Source of the DNA: Membranipora membranacea
Taxonomy: Eukaryota > Bryozoa > Gymnolaemata > Cheilostomatida > Membraniporidae
Direction: 5' to 3'
DNA: 64,000 nt
Assembly: GCA_914767715.1 (NCBI GenBank)
Contig: OU612069.1
Location: 29,867,579-29,931,578 of the forward strand
Part shown: positions 35,881 to 46,701 of the stretch, piece by piece
Layout of the letters: every line of letters starts with the position of its first letter
How positions within the stretch are numbered: position 1 is the first letter of the stretch
Notes under the pieces: model-generated
The model's input: only the letters and a program-made list of their open reading frames with translations
What the model was told of the DNA's origin: nothing
The model's database searches: none
Program-made: the position numbers and the translations under genes

Positions 35881-36231
35881 GGTCAATAAATATAATATTT
35901 ATCATAGACATGGTTATATATAGATATAGCTCGGTCTCAGCTGATTCAATATCTTGAAAGTGATAAATGGCAGATAAATAGTAAGGAAGCTCGTGTAACA
36001 GAAACAGTCAATGATATATGCATGATTGTGAGTGAGTGGATACAAGGGATTTTAGAACAGAGCAAAAAATTTACTCTCAGCCTGAAAGCTCGTTTTGCTT
36101 GCAATGTAATTACCATTTGTAGCGTAATAGATTATGTATAAATACCGTTAGGTCGTGGCAGGACAGCAAATGATAATATTTTGCTTGTTTTGATGTTTTA
36201 TACAGGATATACAGAACGTCTGAAAAAATCA

Positions 36232-36282
36232 TTGTAGAGATTGTAGAGATTGAAGAGATTGTAGAGATTGTAGAGATTATCA
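36232..36282 (+). repeat. 9 bp microsatellite
   Basis: Repeats of ATTGTAGAG with one variant (ATTGAAGAG). Confidence 0.8.
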
Positions 36283-36454
36283 TTGTAACCTGGCTACACG
36301 ATAACAATCAATAACCAACCTCGGAGCTTAAATAAATTCTTTTCTACCAAAGTTAAGCTGTGTGTTGCAAAGTTCCTTTTCCAAAACAGAGACTATAGTT
36401 TTACAATAATGACCTGTATTAATTGGTCCTGAATTAACGAGCTGGAAAGACAGC

Positions 36455-36783
36455 TAAAACCTACTACAAGGGGTCCCAGCAATGGGCCATGTAAGGCCAA
36501 TAATCCTAACACGTACGCTGAGTTTCATAGGGTGGCAATGGTGGATTGGAATGTGCTGTGGGATGAGAGAACACAACTCCGAGTAGTGAATAGCGGGCTA
36601 TCTAATTAGCGCCATCGACCCATTCTTTTTTGGGGATGGTGAGATGGCGCAATTGGTTAGCGCGCTTGCTATTCACTGCCAGGCAATTAGTGCCGAAGGA
36701 GTTGGGGGTTCGAGTCCCACTGGGGGAGCTTTCATTGTTGATTGTTCCAGCCCCCAGCACCCTCGTGTGTATACCTCTCCTGT
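36455..36783 (+). repeat. tRNA-related SINE, family A, copy 2 (complete)
   Basis: It starts AAAACCTACTACAAGGGGTC. The tRNA-like part at about 36644-36727 has A box TGGCGCAATTGGTTAGCG and B box GGGTTCGAGTCCCA, and is followed by a GATTGTTCCAGCCCCCAGCA tail. The T arm pairs but the acceptor ends do not, so it is SINE-like, not a tRNA gene. Unusually the tRNA-like part lies in the 3' half. Confidence 0.85.
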
Positions 36784-36857
36784 GTACTTGTCTACTGACT
36801 GACTCATGGAAAGACATGTGACAGCATGGAAAGACATGCTGACGAGCTTGAAAGACA

Positions 36858-37186
36858 GCTAAAACCTACTACAAGGGGTCCCAGCAATGGGCCATGTAAG
36901 GCCAATAACCCTAACACGTACGCTGTGTTTCATAGGGTGGCAATGGTGGATTGGAATGTGCTGTGGGATGAGAGAACATAATTCCGAGTAGTGAAAAGCG
37001 GGCTATCTAATTAGCGCCATCGACCCATTCTTTTTTGGGGATGGTGAGATGGCGCAATTGGTTAGCGCGCTTGCTATTCACTGCCAGGCGATTAGTGCCG
37101 CAGGAATTGGGGGTTCGAGTCCCACTGGGGGAGCTTTCATTGTTGATTGTTCCAGCCCCCAGCACCCTCGGGTGTATACCTCTCCT
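36858..37186 (+). repeat. tRNA-related SINE, family A, copy 3 (complete)
   Basis: Nearly identical to copy 2 and about 403 bases downstream, with the same GACAGCTAAAACCTACTAC start. The pair is flanked on both sides by a further duplicated segment (36352-36438 and 37189-37279, sharing AAGCTGTGTGTTGCAAAGTT). Confidence 0.85.
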
Positions 37187-37286
37187 AAGCTGTGTGTTGC
37201 AAAGTTCCTTTTCCTTTGTCACAAAACAGAGACTTTAGTTTTACAATAATGACCTGTTTTAATTGGTCCTGAATTAATTCAACTTC

Positions 37287-38079
37287 CTGAAGGTGTTTCC
37301 ATCGAGTTATGAAATTATGACTGTTATTAAACTCAATCTACTACGTCACATATCGCAGGCTCAGCTCAGGTCCAGCTTATTCCTCAGAAACCTGCACGAT
37401 GATTAAGACTGGGGTAGGACTGATTCATTTGAATAACAGACATGAATGAGGCTGTGTTACGTACCAAAGTCATAAATTAAGTTATGCTTTTGAGATGCAG
37501 TTCTATTATATAGAACTTACTTTAAAATAGACAGTTTTCTGAGCTCTGATTTAGGCCACAGTTCGGAGTTGTCCTCTCTCCAGTTTGATACTTTGAACCA
37601 ACGCTGCATAGGAAAAACGTGCTGAAAAGAGGGTTATCTTGATAATGTAACGATAAAACGTAACGATAAAAGTATGAAAAGATTCGCATCAAACTGTCTT
37701 ATGTTCTGGTAATATGATGCTACTGCTGACTAAGGTCTGGGCATATTCTAACATTCAATTTATAACCTGTGGCCGTGGCTGTATTCTCAAAGTCTACCAT
37801 TCCTTTATCTGGTATGAATACAAAGAGTTACAATATTTGACAAGCTAATCAAATATGTGGAAGTTTTGAGATCAGTTTATGCACCAGTAAGGTAGCGTGG
37901 ATTGGCACCTCTAGATACTCAACACTCTGATTGGCTGTCGACAAACCCAACTTTACCTTTTATCTTTACAGCCTCACATTCTGGTGGTTATGACCTCATA
38001 GTAATATGGAAGGCTTGAAGATATGAGTATAATTAATAACCGATAAGTACTGACAGCTGGTCAACACATAGTACCACCG
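37287..38079. other. Unannotated sequence
   Basis: A segment near 37527-37590 repeats part of 35640-35705 (GACAGTTTTCTGAGC). No gene found. Confidence 0.4.
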
Positions 38080-38756
38080 AGTGGCACATTTCACAGACTA
38101 CCCGAGTGGCACACCTCTCAGACTACCCGAGTGGCACACTTCTCAGACTACCCAGTGGCACACTTCTCAGACTACCCGAGTAGCACACTTCTCAGACTAC
38201 CCGAGTGGCGCACTTCTCAGACTACCCGAGTGGCACACCTCTCAGACTACCCGAGTGGCACACTTCTCTGACTACCCAAGTGGCACACTTCTCAGACTAC
38301 CCAGTGGCACACTTCTCAGACTACCCGAGTAGCACACTTCTCAGACTACCCGAGTGGCGCACTTCTCAGACTACCCGAGTGGCACACCTCTCAGACTACC
38401 CGAGTGGCACACTTCTCTGACTACCCAAGTGGCACATTTCTCAGACTACCCGAGTGGCACACTTCTCAGACTACCTGAGTGGCACACTTCTCAGACTACC
38501 CGAGTGGCACATTTCTCTGACTACCCAAGTGGCACATTTCTCAGACTACCCGAGTGGCACACTTCTCAGACTACCCGAGTGGCACACTTGTCAGACTACC
38601 GAGTGGCACACTTCTCAGACTACCCAAGTGGCACACTTCTCAGACTACCCGAGTGGCACACCTCTCAGACTACCCGAGTGGCACATTTCTCAGACTACCC
38701 GGGTGGCACACTTCTCAGACTACCCGAGTGGCACACCTCTCAGACTACCTGAGAGT
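38080..38756 (+). repeat. 25 bp tandem array, about 27 copies
   Basis: The unit is ACTACCCGAGTGGCACACTT plus CTCAG, with occasional 24-base copies. It ends about 40 bases before the + strand exon at 38798. Each unit has CTTCTCAG, a pyrimidine-AG string like a 3' splice site. Long frames across it are repeat artefacts. Confidence 0.92.
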
Positions 38757-38797
38757 GCTCCATAGTTTATCTTAGTGATATAATCTTTTCGTTACAG

Positions 38798-38863
38798 GAT
38801 CATCAGAATATTATGGAGATTCAGTGTGAGGTCTCCAAACTAAACTCTGATGGTGCTCAATTG
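38798..38863 (+). CDS. Single internal exon of an unidentified gene
   Basis: Acceptor TCTTTTCGTTACAG and donor GTAAGT bound exactly 22 codons. Only one frame is open: DHQNIMEIQCEVSKLNSDGA plus Gln-Leu, a mildly helical, possibly coiled-coil segment. The strong splice signals and phase 0 at both ends argue for a real exon. Neighbouring exons were not found with confidence. A possible next exon, 39020-39098 (IEEALPADVTATQLTVKSD), has weak splice sites and lies just before the P-like element. Confidence 0.55.
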
Positions 38864-39658
38864 GTAAGTACGAATAGTGTAAATATTTACCATCCTTAGA
38901 TTCACTTCTGTCTTATTGGAAATCTTTCTTTGCTATCATTACTGGTCTTTTGTCAACTACAAATCATTTGCCAGCAGAAATTTTTGAACAAAAAATAATA
39001 ACTAATGATTGAAGATAAGAGAGACGATCTTATAGAGGAAGCGCTACCAGCGGATGTGACTGCAACTCAACTAACAGTAAAATCAGACAGTGAGACGGGT
39101 TTGGTTATACTGGTTCTATCCATAGAGTTATCCCCCTAGAGCTATGACTCAATGTTTACTTCCTGTGGAGGCATGTGTATCCGGCGGCCATATTGGATTT
39201 GTGTAGCAACATATAAACAAATCACTATAGACTGTTGAACAAAATATAATTCTATGGTGAGGAGTTAGCTTTTTAAGATTTAGCATTGATGCTAGAAAGA
39301 AGATAGATAGATGCTACTTCCATAAATGTATTCCATTGCTCCTATGAAGCACAGACTGATACACAGATATAATATTTTAATTCATAGACAATGATGAAAT
39401 AGATCATAAACATAAAACAAATTGGATTAGATCATATCAGATTACAAGCAGAGTGCATTATGCAAGACTATAGATGTTTAGATATACCAAGACCACTCAA
39501 CTTTGATTAATCCTTTCCCTTACTCCCATGATTAACTGTTTTGTCGTTATGCTTTACATAGTGTTCTACACGAATATCAAAATATTTTCTGGCTATTTCC
39601 CTGATCAACTGTTTGCTGTGATATAAACTATCCTCTCACAGCTAGGAGTAAAATTTAC

Positions 39659-40115
39659 TCATAGCTGTGAGCTTTGGGAGGGAAATAATGACAGAGGATT
39701 TTCTACAATTACACTGCGGAATAACAAAGCCACAAACAGATTTATGTGATTTTCTTTACGTCGAAATTTCTGATCGACATATAGTTCTATGATGGACTCA
39801 CACCGCTTTATAATATTATTCACAGACTGTGGGGCAGCCACAAGGCCACCTCTATCCTTTATGTTCAGTTACTGTGTAGATTTGTTACTGATGTGACCTC
39901 GTTTCTCAACCAAAGCTTCGGCACATAAGATGTGCTGGAAAAGTGACCACTGAAGGAACGGCATCAGTTTTAGATATGACTGTCTCGGCACTACGGCGTA
40001 ATCACTATCTTTAAAATGGTCGGAGCACAATTTTGTCGACTTCTCAGCATTGAAGCCCTCTCTCTTCGTCGCAACCACCAATATTTTGGTTAGCTCAGGG
40101 TCTTTCAGTGGAAAT
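39659..40115 (-). pseudogene. THAP-transposase remnant with internal deletion
   Basis: After an acceptor (TTATTTAG at about 40116), the frame reads FPLKDPELTKIL, then TKLCSDHFKDSDY, the second half of a THAP zinc finger (C..H ligands). Within a few residues it passes to HILCAEALVEKRG and, after a stop and in another frame, KDRGGLVAAPQSVNNI, resembling the C-terminal end of THAP-type transposases. The catalytic middle is missing. The first THAP cysteine pair may be CVAPNC on the - strand near 42320, which is speculative. The Drosophila KP element is a known parallel: a P element with an internal deletion. Confidence 0.65.
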
Positions 40116-40335
40116 CTAAATAACAATGCATCGATACAACGATTATTGTTTGATTATGTATTCAAGTCTGATTCAATAACTACACAAAAACGCTAGTGGT
40201 AATACATCCGTGAGTCTATTGATAGGCCTGAATGATACTGTTATGTTTTTGGTGCCCTTGAATTCTAAAGCTCTGCTCTGACAAATGCAAAGAGTACAAA
40301 ATAACAGTATAACAGTCATTGGTACCATTGAAGGT

Positions 40336-40460
40336 TTGGTCCCCCAACAGTGGTCGAGCGCCCACCAAACAGCCCCCCCCCCACCACCAGCAACCAACAA
40401 AAGACACAACTTCTTTTGTTGATTGGTGGTGGTTGTTTGAGGGGCACTAAACCACTGGAC
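40336..40460. repeat. C/G-rich hairpin
   Basis: CCACCACCAGCAACCAACAA pairs with an imperfect inverted copy about 10 bases downstream; a B-box-like string (GGGTTTGATTCCC on the - strand) follows at about 40470. It may be SINE-derived. Confidence 0.5.
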
Positions 40461-40493
40461 GGGAATCAAACCCACAGGTGCCTGCAAAACTCA

Positions 40494-40712
40494 ATTTTAC
40501 ACCAAATTTTGCTGCCATGGATCTTAGCTATATCTTAGTACTTGTGTTTAGGGCATCTGGTTTAGTGCGACGCTACTTGGCTATTTTGCATGTGAGGAGC
40601 CCATGGCCTTGTGCTTCTAACGAGAAAAAAGCCGAGTGTGGCACTAAGACTGAAGCCCAGAAAAAGGTAATAAGATCTAAGGTTTATGGCAGCAAAAGTT
40701 GGTGTAAAATTT
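40494..40712. repeat. Foldback repeat with about 85 bp arms
   Basis: The left arm (ATTTTACACCAAATTTTGCT onward) and the right arm (40630-40712) are imperfect inverted copies separated by about 47 bases. Nested in the P-like element. Confidence 0.8.
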
Positions 40713-40932
40713 GCCCAGTGCCCATGATAAGTGTTTCGAGTAATAGTACATAAATAATTCATTGTAAATTATAATGTAAAAAAACTCACCAGTGGAATCT
40801 TTTAGATGAATGAATTGAAGAGTTGAATCAGTTCACTGCACAGTGGATGTGGGTAATCCAAAACTGTCTTAGCTGCAGAAAGAAATAAATGAATACACAC
40901 AAATATGCCAATTGTATTATATATTTGACTAG

Positions 40933-41194
40933 CTGGGGGGGTCTTTCAATTAGAAACAGCCAAAATCGCAATCTTATCGCTCACTCACTGAGTGAGCGAT
41001 ACGTGCTAGGGGTATCGCTTTCAGATCGCTCAGTCACTAGATGGAACTATATACCATCAGAGTGAGCGATTTGGGAATGATTTTTTCTAATTGAAACACC
41101 AAGTGAGTGATAATTTTGAGCGATGTGATAGTGATGTGATAGTGATAACTTGCTTTAGTAAAGGATCACTCTTTCTAATTGAAAGACCCCCCAG
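40933..41194. mobile_element. MITE with TIR CTGGGGGGTCTTTCAATTAG
   Basis: A 262 bp element whose ends are inverted copies (one G-run differs by one base). Inside are several copies of GAGTGAGCGAT and its complement. Target duplication is unclear (TTTGACTA against TCTGACAA). Confidence 0.8.
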
Positions 41195-42221
41195 TCTGAC
41201 AATGATGTCATCTGACCATTCTATTTGTCTTTCTACACTCAGTCCTGCAATTATGCAGGGCTAGCTGTAGAAAGATGGAAAGGCAAACAGATGGGATCAG
41301 GGGGGGATAGGAATGCTGGAAAACAACAACATTGAATGAAGAATGAAATTGAAAATGAAGAACTCATGCTTGCTATCCAAACAAATAATGATTCTGCAAA
41401 TCACAAGTCCAATTAAAGGCAGAATGAGAATGTTTTAGTGTATGTGATGTGATAGGAAACAACTCAGCTTCTTAGAATATGCAAGATTTATGCACCTACC
41501 TTGTTTTCCAGTTACATTTCTTTTTCCACCCAAGACCATGCTTCCCAGCCGGCACAACCAATGAAAGTTTAGTTCATTGGCACAACTGTATCTAAACTAT
41601 GTTGGAAAGATGTTTACCTTAGAGGCTGAACTACGTCTGCCTAATGTGGCAATCTGTCACGCTATTATATGTTGGAATGGTGAAATTTCATAGACATTGT
41701 TACGATATATAAACTGCCTCTGCTACACATCTAACTAGAGGCTTGTATATATAGTAACCATGCGTTTTCTTGACAGCAAATTTATACACAATATATCATA
41801 CCTCAGTATATATTTCATTTTAATTACGATTTATTAGATTTAATATCAATTAGCATTTAGGAGGGTGATTCAGTCCACTGTGAATGTTGAGTAGTAGGCC
41901 CATTAGACCATTGGACTTCCACTAGTGTAGGGTAAGTCATTGAGTAATTTTCAGGGTTGCTATTGATGCTTACTTCGAATACAATCTGGTTCCATTTTAT
42001 TCGCAAAAAACATTAAGTGGTGCTTAATGCAGGTAATTTAAACCCTGGCTATATATTAACCTATTTCAAAATACTGACATGTATTAATGTTTCAAAGGTA
42101 TTGAATAATGGTTTATTTAAATAATTATATTGCACTGTTGTGTTGTCACAAGGGCTTACCAAACGTTAGCAGCTTACCAGGGGAGATAAATGCAAGTAAT
42201 GTATACAAATTCAACAGATAC

Positions 42222-42750
42222 GCAGTCATAAACGCATAGTTCCCATGCAGTTTAGAGACTAGATTTGATTTTAAGAAAATGGAATACAACAGTGCAAAAT
42301 AGAATTGCATACAATTTGGAGCCACACAGTGTGTTAGCAAACAAATCACAAAGCATTTTTTTTTCCATATGATGCATTACCAGTATTCTTGCAAATTACT
42401 CTCTAGTAAAGTAGCTGTAGTTACTGCGATGTTACCATATTGACCATATTGGAAAAAACAGTGTTGCTTTGTATGCACCATTTATGCCTCTACCTGGTCA
42501 TAAACGCATCATTCCCATGCGGTCTAGAAACTAGATTTGATTTTAAGAAAATGGAATAAAACAGTGCAAAATAGAATTGCACACAATTTAGAGCCACACA
42601 GAGTGTTAGCAAACAAATGGCAAAGCATTTTATCACATATGATGCCAGTATTCTTGGAAATTACTCTCGAGTAAAGTAGGTGTAGTTACAGCGCAGTTAC
42701 CATATTGGAAAAAACTGTGTTGCTTTATATGCACCATTTATGCATCTACA
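42222..42750. repeat. About 265 bp tandem duplication
   Basis: GGTTTGATTTT-type blocks such as CTAGATTTGATTTTAAGAAA recur at about 42250 and 42530. Both copies run on to GTGTTGCTTTGTATGCACCA or its variant. They diverge by point changes. Confidence 0.85.
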
Positions 42751-43144
42751 AGATAATGAATGTTAAACGTGTACCATGCAACACAGGAACAATCCAATTG
42801 CGACATTGGAAACATGTTGCCGCATACGATGTGCCCGCTGGTTCACTGAAACATCTATATATTTTACTCAACATCAGTTCCAAATCATACAAATACAGCT
42901 AGAAGATCTTTGTTATTTACCTGGGTTCTTCAATCTATGCCTGGGTTCATCAAATGTTGAGACCAGAAAAGAAGACCCCAGAGAAATCCATAAATTTTGT
43001 ATCACAACTATAGAGCACAATGGAATGTTTATGTGTTGCTCCCCAAATCCAATATGGCTGACACCATACACACGCCTCCACAGGAAACGCAATGCTATTA
43101 GTCAATGAGTCATAGCTCTAGGGGGATAACTCTATGGTTCTATC

Positions 43145-44460
43145 AACATCACATCCCATAACTCTTATAAGGCATCCAAACCTGCACAAGTACGCCTGTT
43201 GGGTGTTTTCAATTAGCCTTCAGAAGAATTGATCAACTTTCTACATGAATGTTGAGTGTATCTTACTTTGCTATGCTAAAATAATACCTACACTCTTGAA
43301 TAATACCTACACCCTAAATAAATACCTACACCCTGAAATAACACCTACATGCACCCTAAGTAATACCTACACCCTAAAATAATACCTATACCCTAAATAA
43401 TACCTACACTCTTAAATAATACCTACACCCTGAATACGTACCTACACCCTAAAATAATATCTACACCCTGAAATAACATTTAAACAATTCAAAATACTAC
43501 TTATCACTTTAAATACTCCTTAAAGATCTTACTGCCCAGCTGACCTTGTTGTAGGATGGCCCTTGCAGAATACTCTACCTTTTTCTATTTTATATGTAAG
43601 TTTTAAGCTCTAGTGGAATTATCCTTTCATACAAAGAGGACAGACAACTACTGAATTTATCGATTGCTACTACATTGTACTTTGTTTTTGAATTCACATT
43701 GACTGTCGCCGTTTTGATCGGTGAAGGCTTGACATTTTGACATTAGCTAGTTATGATTTGAATACGATTTTGGATTCATTATCCATCACATATTCATCAG
43801 TACTCCGCCAATGATATGACCCTGGTCCCAATTTAATTCGCCGTATACATAATTAAATACTTTACTGCAATTCCAGTTTTCTTTTGTCCAACCTCAAGAA
43901 CTGTGTGTGCTAGCCTGTCACGTAAAGCTACTGATTCAGAGAATACCTATAATATTAAGTATTTATGACCAAGTTTGATGGATAAAACTGTATTTATTTT
44001 TTCATTTTGATAAACGGATAAAATTATTAACTCTTGGTGAAGTCGGATAATAACAGGGCATTGAGCAAATTGTAGAATCATAGACATAGATCCACAGACA
44101 TAGACATAAATACTGCAAAGACATATAATAATAAAAATAATAATAATTACAGAGAGATTTAGGCTCTAGGACAGTATCTACTTATGACAGATTAAAACAA
44201 AATAAAGATAACAACGATATCTAGCATTAATTATTCCAGGCAGCACAACACCCCCTCAAGATTCTCTAAAGAGCTCATTTGTTCATATTTAACCCGATTG
44301 AATTGTAACAGATATAAGTCAATAAAACATCAGCAGTATATTATAGTTAATATTGGCAGCAGAGGAGGAGTTTTATGGTGTTGAGAATCACAATCTAAGT
44401 GTTTAATTGTAAATATAAGAGAGTTAAAAAGAACCAAAATCAGTCATGGCAGCAAATAAT
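43145..44460. other. Sequence without recognised genes, includes an 18-20 bp repeat
   Basis: About 43280-43485 holds a loose tandem repeat of AATACCTACACCCTAAAT with variable length. The rest shows no exon that I can support. The continuation of the third SH3 domain of the - strand gene should lie somewhere left of 46701, but I did not find it. Confidence 0.5.
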
Positions 44461-44465
44461 GCATA

Positions 44466-44652
44466 TCCAGTAAACACTGAGAGTGACTCACCACTCACAC
44501 CTCCAGTACACACTGAGAGTGACTCGCCACTCACACCTCCAGTACACACTGAGAGTGACTCGCCACTCACACCTCCAGTACACACTGAGAGTGACTCACC
44601 ACTGTCCAGTACACACTGAGAGTGACTCGCCACTCACACCTCCAGTACACAA
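44466..44652 (+). repeat. 36 bp tandem repeat, about five copies
   Basis: The unit includes CCAGTACACACTGAGAGTGA and CTCGCCACTCACACC. The fourth copy is shortened. Confidence 0.9.
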
Positions 44653-45168
44653 GATCATTAACTAGAGTGATAAAAAATTAAGTGTGGCAAGTAAGAACAA
44701 TATTACTACTCGTCCCTGTGTATTATTATGTATAGTGTTCGGCTCAGGCTGTTATATTCCCCAACTACTGGACACAAACCTCTGTATTATATACGTCTGT
44801 CTGTACGTCACGAGTCAAACTGAACAAAGGATGAGGGGAATAAACCAGTATTATCTCCACATTGTCCTCTCGTCCAATCAGAATCAACGTTACCTAACAA
44901 CACAACTCTATCACCAACCTGTCAAATAATAATAAATACTGATATATTTATATACGTATCATATATTAAAAACTTTGAGACAAATATTAACATCAGAACT
45001 GAAGTATAGAGGTAGTGACCGTGTGACCGTGTAACCGTGTGACCGTGTAACCGTGTACGTCGATCAAAGGAAAAGCTGAAGCCGTACATCTCTAGTTTAT
45101 TGTTATTTGGAATTACACGAAGACAACAAGAGGAGACAACTTGAGATTTCACCAGCTCAATACTTTAT

Positions 45169-45206
45169 AACAGGGAGTTTGGGAACAAACTCCCAAACTC
45201 CCTGTT
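45169..45206. repeat. Perfect hairpin, 16 bp stem, 6 base loop
   Basis: AACAGGGAGTTTGGGA, loop ACAAAC, then the exact complement. Confidence 0.92.
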
Positions 45207-45640
45207 TATACTGATACAACAAAGAATAATGTTTTAAAATTGTATAAATATAAGACATTAAACTGTTGGCCTTTTCTAATTAACAACTCAGCTGTTACGG
45301 CTTAATCTGCTCCAACTTTTTCTGTAGAATATTGTCTTTCATCTAAGTGTTACGTATAGTTTATTTTGCAGCCAAAATGGAATAAGATTCAACAAACAAT
45401 TGGGATTTTATTCTATAATTGATTGAGCTCTATCATAGACTTGGTAAGAAACCTAGATATATGTGAGGCATTAGCAGTGAGGCATTTAATTATGGGTCAC
45501 CGGCAGCTCACATACCAGGCTTTTTATTGATAACTCGACCAATTTCGATCATATTTCGAGTGTGAAAATGCAACAGGCAGCTTGTTGTTAGCAGTTTGAT
45601 ATCAATTTTTATCTTCACAATTTTTCCAAGATAAAAAACA

Positions 45641-46289
45641 ACATCCGACTGATACCAAGACACAGAACATCCGACTGATACCAAGACACAGAACATCCGA
45701 CTGATACCAAGACACAGAACATCCGACTGATACCAAGACACAGAACATCCGACTGATACCAAGACACAGAACATCCGACTGATACCAAGACACAGAACAT
45801 CCGACTGATACCAAGACACAGAACATCCGACTGATACCAAGACACAGAACATCCGACTGATACCAAGACACAGAACATCCGACTGATACCAAGACACAGA
45901 ACATCCGACTGATACCAAGACACAGAACATCCGACTGATACCAAGACACAGAACATCCGACTGATACCAAGACACAGAACATCCGACTGATACCAAGACA
46001 CAGAACATCCGACTGATACCAAGACACAGAACATCCGACTGATACCAAGACACAGAACATCCGACTGATACCAAGACACAGAACATCCGACTGATACCAA
46101 GACACAGAACATCCGACTGATACCAAGACACAGAACATCCGACTGATACCAAGACACAGAACATCCGACTGATACCAAGACACAGAACATCCGACTGATA
46201 CCAAGACACAGAACATCCGACTGATACCAAGACACAGAACATCCGACTGATACCAAGACACAGAACATCCGACTGATACCAAGACACAG
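45641..46289. repeat. 26 bp tandem array, about 25 near-identical copies
   Basis: The unit is ACATCCGACTGATACCAAGA plus CACAGA. By eye all copies are identical, unlike the diverged arrays nearby, so it is young or strongly homogenised. All - strand frames are open only because the unit lacks stops. Confidence 0.95.
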
Positions 46290-46487
46290 CTGAATGTAAA
46301 GCAATTTTCAAAAATTGATCGAGTTATCAACAAAATAAACATGGACTGTAGACTGCAAATGCATGATAGCATCATTGCTGTTACACAACCTATGTTGTGA
46401 GGTCACCCAAAATTTAGTGCCTCACTTTAGCTTTATATGGTGTGCTCTCTGCCCGTCATGTTCATTATTAAGTATATGTACTGTTTA

Positions 46488-46701
46488 CATTCCGAGTTAT
46501 GTGGAGCGATTTCAGGGGATTGTACTGTAAGCACTCTTAGTTATGTAGAGCGATTTAGGGAGATCATACTGTATCCACTCCGAGCAAATTAGGGGGATTA
46601 TATCGTAAGCACTCTGAATTATGTTGAGTGTTTTAGGGTGATTATACTGTACACACTCTGAGTAATGTAGAGCGATTTAGGGAGATTATACTGTATTTAC
46701 C
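46488..46701 (-). repeat. About 45 bp array seeded on an exon-intron junction
   Basis: On the gene's - strand the exon ends ACTCAGG followed by GTAAATACAGTATAATC. Downstream copies read ACTCAGAGTGTGTACAGTAT, and so on, about five times. Confidence 0.85.

Larger units (their letters stand above)
39121..43136 (-). mobile_element. P-superfamily-like DNA transposon with THAP remnant
   Basis: The terminal repeats start CATAGAGTTATCCCCCTAGA at the left, exactly inverted at the right, and extend about 110 bases with divergence (including GGCCATATTGGATTTG). GTTCTATC flanks both ends (39113-39120 and 43137-43144), a perfect 8 bp target duplication. A THAP-like coding remnant on the - strand and 8 bp duplication fit the P superfamily. 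A foldback, a MITE and a 270 bp tandem duplication lie inside. Confidence 0.85.

Noticed and set aside
36644-36727. Functional tRNA gene
   Set aside because: A and B boxes and a T arm are present, but acceptor strands do not pair and the unit is part of a larger dispersed repeat.
38081-38775. Several repeat ORFs in the 25 bp array
   Set aside because: Overlapping frames of a simple tandem repeat.
45641-46289. CRISPR-like direct repeats
   Set aside because: The copies are contiguous with no variable spacers, no cas genes, and the DNA is eukaryotic.
45508-46375. Three overlapping - strand ORFs over 220 codons each
   Set aside because: A 26 bp unit without stops opens all three frames; no unique coding sequence.
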